DNA of 41,982 nucleotides. Source: Leptolyngbya sp. GTDB taxonomy: Bacteria > Cyanobacteriota > Cyanobacteriia > Leptolyngbyales > Leptolyngbyaceae. A program made the position numbers and the translations under genes. A model generated the notes under the pieces. It saw only the letters and a program-made list of their open reading frames with translations, made no database searches and was not told where the DNA came from. The stretch covers positions 1 to 41,982 of the forward strand of contig QBMH01000014.1 of the NCBI GenBank assembly GCA_003249025.1, written 5' to 3'. Positions within the stretch are counted from its first letter, which is position 1. Each line of letters starts with the position of its first letter. This document shows positions 36,616 to 41,982 of this stretch, one piece after another.

Positions 36616-38343
36616 CTAATCTTGAAACTGTTGGGCATAGAACCGGGCGTAGCGCCCTTCTTTGGTTAATAATTCCGCATGAGTACCAGATTCCACAACG
36701 CTTCCCTGTTCCAATACCAGAATGCGATCGGCGCGGCGGACGGTCGCCAAACGGTGGGCAATGATAAACACAGTGCGGTTATTCATCAACCGTTCTAGAG
36801 CTTGTTGTACCAGCGCTTCAGATTCTGAGTCGAGGGAGGAGGTTGCTTCATCGAGAATCAAAATGCGCGGATTGAGCAATACGGCACGGGCGATCGCCAA
36901 TCGTTGGCGCTGTCCACCCGACAAGTTCACCCCCCGTTCACCCACCCAAGTTTGGTAGCCTTCTGGAAATTCCACAATAAATTGATCGGCATTGGCAATC
37001 TTAGCCGCCGTTTTAATCGCATCCAGATCTAAGTTGCTCTGACCAAACGCAATATTTTGGGCGATCGTGCCAGAGAATAAAATGGTTTCCTGCGGGACGA
37101 TGCCAATCTGGCGGCGCAGACTCCGTAAGGTAACATCGCAAATATCGATCCCATCCACTAAAATCTGCCCATCCTGCGGGTCGTAGAATCGCATTAGCAG
37201 GTTTGCCAAAGTGGTTTTACCAGCACCCGAATGACCGACTAGGGCGATCGCCTCTCCGGGCAGCGCTAATAAGCTAAGCTGTTTCAGCACCGGCTGCTCA
37301 GATTTATAGGCAAACCCGACATTGCGATACTCCACTTTGCCCGTCACAGGCGGCAACAGGGCGGCACCAGGTTTTTCTATCACTGTGGGCTGCATGGAGA
37401 GCAGTTCAAACACGCGATCGATAGAAGCTTCCCCTTGCTTAAACTCGTTATAGTTCCCTGTCACCAACGCGATCGGATCGATCAGCATAATCACGGCTGC
37501 CAGATAGCTGACAAAATTGCTGCCAGTAATGTTTTGAGTCGAAACTTGCCAGCCCCCAAATAGGAGCAAAAATAGCAGGGCGAAGGCTTCTAAAGAACCC
37601 ACTACAGGCGCTTGAATTGCCTTTAGCTTTTCGGTTTTGTAACGGGCAATGCGATTCTGTTCCGCCTCCCGACTAAACCGCCCCAGCATATAATCTTCGG
37701 CGGCAAAGGCTTGCACCAAGCGCATTCCGCTAAACACTTCCACCAATAGCGCCGAGAGATTAGAAACGTTACCTTGGCTCCGGTAAGACAGCTTACGGAT
37801 TCGCTCCCCAAACCAGGTAATCAAAATTGCCATGACGGGCGCAATGATCAAGATGGTGATGGTGAGTTGCCAGTTGAGATAAATCATGTATCCCAACACC
37901 ACAATTAGCTGTAAGACACTCGGCAAAAATTGATGAAAAGCTTTGTTAACAACTTCGCCTATGCGATCGATATCTTCGGTCATCCGATAGGCAAGATCGC
38001 CACTTTGGGCGGTTTCAAAGTAGCTGAGGCTCAGCCGCTGAAGATGGGAATAAACTTGAGTACGCAACTGAAAGACAATGGCTAAAGCGGCTTTAGCCAT
38101 CAAGGTATCTTGCCCATATTGGGCAATTTTTTGCACCAAAAATGCTAGGGCCGCAATTCCAGAAAGCCTTGCAATTGCGGCAACTTGCCCCAGAGCAATC
38201 GGTTTTGCCATCTCACCTGCTAACCACGCTAGAATCGGCCACATTGCCGTGAATACTAACGTGCAAAGAAGAGCTTGGATGATGATTGTTTTCTGGGGGC
38301 GGATGTAAGTGAGAAGTTGCCAGTAGCGATCGCGAGCGTTCAA
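36616..38343 (-). CDS. ABC transporter fused permease/ATPase (type I exporter)
   Basis: A 575-residue half-transporter: an N-terminal six-helix membrane domain (about 20-310), then an ATPase with Walker A GHSGAGKTT (near 370), the Q-loop VPQETILFSGTI, signature LSGGQRQR, Walker B ILILDEATS and switch IIAHRLATV. It resembles MsbA/multidrug-lipid exporters and acts as a dimer. The start is TTG at 38343, overlapping the stop of the upstream dedA as TTGA, so translation is probably coupled. The association with DedA proteins suggests a lipid or envelope substrate (inference). Confidence 0.93.
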   Translation of the reverse strand: MNARDRYWQLLTYIRPQKTIIIQALLCTLVFTAMWPILAWLAGEMAKPIALGQVAAIARLSGIAALAFLVQKIAQYGQDTLMAKAALAIVFQLRTQVYSHLQRLSLSYFETAQSGDLAYRMTEDIDRIGEVVNKAFHQFLPSVLQLIVVLGYMIYLNWQLTITILIIAPVMAILITWFGERIRKLSYRSQGNVSNLSALLVEVFSGMRLVQAFAAEDYMLGRFSREAEQNRIARYKTEKLKAIQAPVVGSLEAFALLFLLLFGGWQVSTQNITGSNFVSYLAAVIMLIDPIALVTGNYNEFKQGEASIDRVFELLSMQPTVIEKPGAALLPPVTGKVEYRNVGFAYKSEQPVLKQLSLLALPGEAIALVGHSGAGKTTLANLLMRFYDPQDGQILVDGIDICDVTLRSLRRQIGIVPQETILFSGTIAQNIAFGQSNLDLDAIKTAAKIANADQFIVEFPEGYQTWVGERGVNLSGGQRQRLAIARAVLLNPRILILDEATSSLDSESEALVQQALERLMNNRTVFIIAHRLATVRRADRILVLEQGSVVESGTHAELLTKEGRYARFYAQQFQD

Positions 38344-38951
38344 CGTTTGCTAGATTTACTTTCTTGGTAAAAATGAAAAATGGATGGAGCGATTGAAACG
38401 ATGATAATCACCAGAATAATTGGTAATAAATACTTATCTACATCAGGAATCAACTGTCCTAAAAAATATCCTAGTAATGTAACGCCAACTGTCCAAATTA
38501 ATCCACCGATTAGGTTGTAAGCAAAAAAAACACGATAATTCATCTTACCGATACCCGCTACAATCGGCGCAAAAGTTCGGATGATAGGCATAAATCGGGC
38601 TAAAACAATGGTCTTTTTTCCATGCTTATCATAAAAATTTTGGGCGGAAACCAAATGCTTTTTGTGAAAAAATCGAGAGTCTTCCTTTTGAAATAAGCGC
38701 CGACCAAACTTATGCCCAGTCGCATAGCCAACATTATCTCCCAGAACGGCACAGATAAAAGCGCCCGCAACTAAGAGATAAATATTGAACAAATTCTGGG
38801 ATGCCAAAAAACCAGCCGTAAACAACAAGCTATCTCCAGGCAAAAAAAAGCCAACTAGCAAACCCGATTCAGCAAAGATGATTGCCCAGATAGCAAGCAA
38901 TCCCCAAACTGACCCAAAGTGTTTGATGGTTTCTATTAAATCAAAGTGCAT
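38340..38951 (-). CDS. DedA family membrane protein (first copy)
   Basis: A 203-residue DedA/VTT-domain protein with four or five membrane segments. Family motifs are visible: E-SGLLVGFFLPGDSLLFTAG, GDNVGYATGHKFGR, ARFMPIIRTFAPIVAGIGKM and the Gly-rich GGLIWTVGVTLLGYFLG. DedA proteins act in membrane homeostasis, undecaprenyl phosphate or phospholipid flipping, and drug and pH resistance. It precedes and overlaps the ABC exporter gene by 4 bp. A more divergent DedA lies about 200 bp upstream on the same strand. Confidence 0.92.
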   Translation of the reverse strand: MHFDLIETIKHFGSVWGLLAIWAIIFAESGLLVGFFLPGDSLLFTAGFLASQNLFNIYLLVAGAFICAVLGDNVGYATGHKFGRRLFQKEDSRFFHKKHLVSAQNFYDKHGKKTIVLARFMPIIRTFAPIVAGIGKMNYRVFFAYNLIGGLIWTVGVTLLGYFLGQLIPDVDKYLLPIILVIIIVSIAPSIFHFYQESKSSKR

Positions 38952-39156
38952 GAACTAGCATCCTTTAAGAACTTCGCCCGTGATTCACGGATTCAACTGG
39001 ATTGAAATTTTTTCTAGCCCATCCATCAGTAGACGCAAATGATTTGGCAAAGTGCCTTGACCCAACAGTGCTAAAGAGATGAACCGAAATCTTAAACCGC
39101 GATCGCACGAAGGCACCTATTTTTACTGGCGCTAGGGATAACTCTCCCATAAGTTA

Positions 39157-39780
39157 TTAGTTACGAGAGGACTGAGATTTTTTTCGCTTCCAAATCCAAA
39201 ATATGAACAGCCCCAACAAGCCAAACAGAACAAATTTTGATACGGGCGCTAGCCATTGATCAACATTTTCGTAGTTTTTGCCCAACTGAAACCCTAAAAA
39301 GGTCAACAGAGTCACCCAAAGAGTAGTGCCAATCGTGGAGTAAATCGTAAATGGAAGCAATGGCATTTCATTCAAACCAGCCGGGATGGAAATCAGCGTT
39401 CGCACTCCGGGCACCAATCGGCAAAGAAAGACTGCCATATTGCCATGGCGATTGAACCACTCGTTGGCTTTATCAATGTCTTTTCCTGAAATCGTTAGCC
39501 ATTTGCCATACCGATCCGCCAGTGCTTTAATGCGTGCCTCGCTAATCAATTTTCCGGCGTAATACCAGGGGTATGCACCCAAAACCGTTCCAATCACACC
39601 CGCAGCGACGGCTGGAATAAATTCCATTTTGCCTTGGGAGACCGTAAAACCCGCGAGTGGCATAATCAGTTCGGATGGAATAGGCGGAAACAGATTTTCT
39701 AGAAACATGAGTAGCCCAATGCCCAAGTACCCCATTGAACTCATCGTCTCAGTCACCCACTGTGCGATCGCGTCAGACAT
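39157..39780 (-). CDS. DedA family membrane protein (second copy)
   Basis: A 207-residue VTT-domain protein: FLENLFPPIPSELIMPLAGF, GTVLGAYPWYYAGK, CRLVPGVRTLISIPAGLNEM and GTTLWVTLLTFLGFQLG. It belongs to the PPIPSE subgroup, distinct from the FLPGD type encoded next to it, so the two are not a recent duplication. ATG 39780 is chosen because GGAGG lies about 10 nt upstream; an ATG at 39840 would add 20 residues. The two DedA genes and the exporter may share a transcript, though a 205-bp gap separates the DedA genes. Confidence 0.9.
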   Translation of the reverse strand: MSDAIAQWVTETMSSMGYLGIGLLMFLENLFPPIPSELIMPLAGFTVSQGKMEFIPAVAAGVIGTVLGAYPWYYAGKLISEARIKALADRYGKWLTISGKDIDKANEWFNRHGNMAVFLCRLVPGVRTLISIPAGLNEMPLLPFTIYSTIGTTLWVTLLTFLGFQLGKNYENVDQWLAPVSKFVLFGLLGLFIFWIWKRKKSQSSRN

Positions 39781-39924
39781 TGGCTTGGTTTCCTCCAGGT
39801 AGTCGGCTACAACCCTATCAATTTTTGTGACATTTGCCATCAGAACGCGATCGGCTTCACGGCAAATTTAGGCAGACTGACTGCATAACGAGTGACCAAA
39901 CAAGGATGCACAGCAAGAGAAGAA

Positions 39925-39992
39925 AGTTTTGAGTTGTCAATGCTAGATTTTGAGTGAGAACTGCTCCTTTTCAAAACTTAGAACTCAAAACT
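39925..39992. repeat. inverted heptamer-repeat sequences upstream of the ATPase gene
   Basis: AGTTTTGAGTT (39925-39935) is the exact reverse complement of AACTCAAAACT (39982-39992). Further TTTTGAGT / ACTCAAAA copies lie between and after. They can form a hairpin with a stem of 11 bp or more, ending 29 bp before the ATPase start. Confidence 0.8.
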
Positions 39993-40021
39993 CAAAAATC
40001 TCTTATTGTCCCCATTTCCTC

Positions 40022-41347
40022 ATGTCTTTAGATGTTGCCCAATTTTTCAAAGCGTGTAACCCTAGCCATACCTTGGCTTACTCCAACCCAGACGATCGCA
40101 AATATTACATTGATTTTTCAGATGTGCGCGGCACGAACCTAATTCAAGAACTCCGCCGAACCATTGATCTGCTGCCACAGGAACGCACCTGTCAACTCTT
40201 TACAGGACATGTGGGCTGTGGCAAATCGACCGAGTTGCTCAGGCTAAAGGCAGAGTTGGAAGAACAAGGTTTTTTTGTGGTCTACTTTGAATCTAGTGAA
40301 GATCTAGATATGTCGGATGTAGATGTAACGGATATTTTGCTGGCGATCGCTCATCAAGTGAGCGAAAAACTAGAAGCCAACCAAATTCGCATCAAGCCCA
40401 ACTATTTCATCAATCTGTTTGCGGAAGTGGGTGAGATTTTGCAAACCCCAATCGACATTACCGGGGTGGAATTTTCTGTTGGCATCAGCAAAGTGACGGC
40501 TAAGACCAAAGATAGCCCCAAACTGCGTAGCCAACTGCGGCAATATATGGAGCCGCGCACGAACGGCATTTTGAAATCTATCAATGAAGAACTATTTGGC
40601 AACGCGATCGCAGAGTTAAAGCGGCGCGGCAAAAAAGGACTGGTGGTGATTATTGATAACCTCGATCGCGTCGATGCTCGTCAACTGCAAACCGGACGCA
40701 CTCAACCCGAATATTTATTTATTGATCGTGGCGACCAACTCTCCCGGCTCAACTGCCATGTCGTGTACACCATTCCTTTAGGACTCGTGTTTTCCAATGA
40801 AAACGAAACCTTGAAGCAACGAATGGGCGGTGGCATTTCGCCCAAAGTGCTGCCGATGGTGCCCGTGAAAAATCGCAATGGCGGTCAAGACGAGAATGGC
40901 GTTAACTTGCTGAGGCATATGATTTTGGCACGAGCATTTCCCAAGGTTGCGATCGCTCAGCGGCTTGATCGTTTGCCCCAAATCTTCGAGAGTTTAGACC
41001 TGATCGATCGCCTCTGCTTGGTCAGCGGTGGACATGTGCGAAACCTGCTCGGCTTAGTTTGGAACTGCATTCAGCAAAGCGATCCGCCCTTTTCACAAGC
41101 CATTATTGAGCAAGTCATCCGAGAGCGACGAGATGGACTAGCACGGGCGATCGATGACGATGAATGGAACTTAATTTTTCAGGTGGTTAAAAATCAAAGC
41201 GTTAAAGGCGAAGTGGAATATCAAACCTTACTCCGCAGCATGTTTGTGTTTGAATATTACGATTCTCAAGGCGGCTGGTTTGGCATTAATCCAATTTTGA
41301 CGGAGACGAAGCGATATCAGGATTGGTTGGCGGCGAAATCAGACTAA
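40022..41347 (+). CDS. P-loop (AAA/STAND-like) ATPase
   Basis: A 441-residue protein. Walker A is GHVGCGKSTE (near 64-73) and Walker B is GLVVIIDNLDRV (near 210), typical of AAA_16/STAND ATPases; ESSEDLDMSDVDVTDILLAI follows the first strand. A winged-helix-like part may follow (LVSGGHVRNLLGLVWNCIQQ). No transmembrane helix or fused effector domain is seen. ATG 40022 (MSLDVAQFFKACNPS) was preferred to an ATG at 39950 lying within repeats. The function is not known; the short distance (56 bp) to a NACHT-like gene on the same strand suggests they work together (inference). Confidence 0.75.
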   Translation: MSLDVAQFFKACNPSHTLAYSNPDDRKYYIDFSDVRGTNLIQELRRTIDLLPQERTCQLFTGHVGCGKSTELLRLKAELEEQGFFVVYFESSEDLDMSDVDVTDILLAIAHQVSEKLEANQIRIKPNYFINLFAEVGEILQTPIDITGVEFSVGISKVTAKTKDSPKLRSQLRQYMEPRTNGILKSINEELFGNAIAELKRRGKKGLVVIIDNLDRVDARQLQTGRTQPEYLFIDRGDQLSRLNCHVVYTIPLGLVFSNENETLKQRMGGGISPKVLPMVPVKNRNGGQDENGVNLLRHMILARAFPKVAIAQRLDRLPQIFESLDLIDRLCLVSGGHVRNLLGLVWNCIQQSDPPFSQAIIEQVIRERRDGLARAIDDDEWNLIFQVVKNQSVKGEVEYQTLLRSMFVFEYYDSQGGWFGINPILTETKRYQDWLAAKSD

Positions 41348-41403
41348 ATAAAGCATATAAGTGCTAGCAGTGTGCTCAAAGAAATTGGCTATGGAGAACA
41401 GCT

Positions 41404-41982
41404 ATGTCTTTAACAGGTCTCGCCGTGGGTACTACTTTAAAAATCGTTGGTCCTGCTCTCGCCAAAACGCTACTAGATAGTCTTGGAATTGGGGATAAGT
41501 TGACTAATAAATTGCTGGAACAGGCGATCGATGTAGCTGCCGATGCAAATCCTGAAGGAGACGGGCATCAAGTATTAGAACAGCACACTCAAAAGTTAGC
41601 AGCCCGTTTGCAAACTGAGATGAAACCTTTGTTTGAGCGAGAAGCAAGCAATCTGGATCGGGGAAGCCAAGAAGCAATTTTTCTGGCAGTTGCGGAGACT
41701 TTGCTACAAGGCAGTATCAGGCTAGACGGACTGATAAATATTGGATTGGATGCAGGGCATTTGACCAAACAATTGCTTAAAGCGAATCCGAGGGCGATTA
41801 TGGGCTTTTCAGCCAATGAGGAGTCCCTGTATCGGCAGGCAATCGCATTTGCCAGTGTCAGTTTGATTGAAACAGTCCCCCAATTGGAGGGCTTTCAGTT
41901 GAGTATGACGCAGACAATGCTACGGCGGGTAGTGCCATTATGTAAAGGATGGAGAAAAAGGAGTCATCTGCTCCCGTCGCAA
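41404..41982 (+). CDS. N-terminal part of a possible NACHT/STAND protein (3' end outside window)
   Basis: An open frame of 193 codons runs off the window edge. ATG 41404 has a GGAG ribosome site 8 nt upstream. It starts hydrophobic (MSLTGLAVGTTLKIVGPALA) and is then helical. The segment NPRAIMGFSANEESLYRQAI ... SLIETVPQLEGFQLSMTQTM resembles the helical N-terminal domain that precedes NACHT modules in bacterial NLR-like proteins (LYxxL ... YIVEIAxxLPxF pattern). No NTPase motif lies within the window, so this is tentative. The last 15 codons (VVPLCKGWRKRSHLLPSQ) look less typical; a frameshift near 41930 is possible, although both other frames have a stop there. Confidence 0.5.
   Translation, partial: MSLTGLAVGTTLKIVGPALAKTLLDSLGIGDKLTNKLLEQAIDVAADANPEGDGHQVLEQHTQKLAARLQTEMKPLFEREASNLDRGSQEAIFLAVAETLLQGSIRLDGLINIGLDAGHLTKQLLKANPRAIMGFSANEESLYRQAIAFASVSLIETVPQLEGFQLSMTQTMLRRVVPLCKGWRKRSHLLPSQ

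Overview
The window is chromosomal DNA from a cyanobacterium, most likely a filamentous non-heterocystous type related to Leptolyngbya (the genus is inference). The evidence is dense HIP1 octamers (GCGATCGC), in-register heptanucleotide repeats (STRR), and cyanobacteria-restricted genes: flavodiiron protein Flv3, COP23, DUF1815, DUF3727 and a PrcA-like protease. No rRNA, tRNA, insertion sequence, prophage or CRISPR array was seen.

Layout. 1-4.4 kb: a degenerate class III nucleotidyl cyclase, then a minus-strand group of two exported trypsin-like proteases (one with TPRs) and a COP23 protein. 4.8-9.3 kb: phoU, a conserved cyanobacterial protein of unknown function, clpP and hflX; hflX seems to have lost its ancestral start codon. 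9.3-10.2 kb: a long, structured leader before a DUF1815 gene. 10.3-13.9 kb: a CSP41b-like atypical SDR, a CofE-like membrane protein and a tandem-GNAT protein. 13.9-18.2 kb: ruvX, DUF3727, mltG, yqeG-like HAD phosphatase and proB, an order I recall from other cyanobacteria. 18.3-21.1 kb: an OmpR-type response regulator with an altered acidic pocket, a small DUF6761-like protein, a CGFS glutaredoxin/BolA pair and an exported helical protein. 21.3-25.3 kb: a PrcA-like subtilase and flv3.

25.4-29.4 kb: coaX, then a three-gene set that looks like an iron uptake module: a Tat-exported two-domain multicopper oxidase, a helix-hairpin-helix lipoprotein and an FTR1 permease, with a possible Fur box in front. 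This is the best candidate here for a poorly described system. 29.4-36.5 kb: ligA, a small membrane protein, a LivG-type ATPase, a TldD-family protease and an ABC1/UbiB kinase-like protein. 36.6-39.8 kb: an ABC exporter translationally coupled to a DedA protein, and a second DedA. 40.0-41.98 kb: a P-loop ATPase followed by the 5' part of a gene resembling the helical N-terminal domain of NACHT/STAND proteins, cut by the window edge.

Heptamer repeats lie between genes and also inside coaX and ligA, and one ends a protease ORF. Start codons were moved from the longest ORF where a ribosome binding site or remembered family N-terminus supports it; each entry says so. All family assignments come from reading motifs, without a database search.
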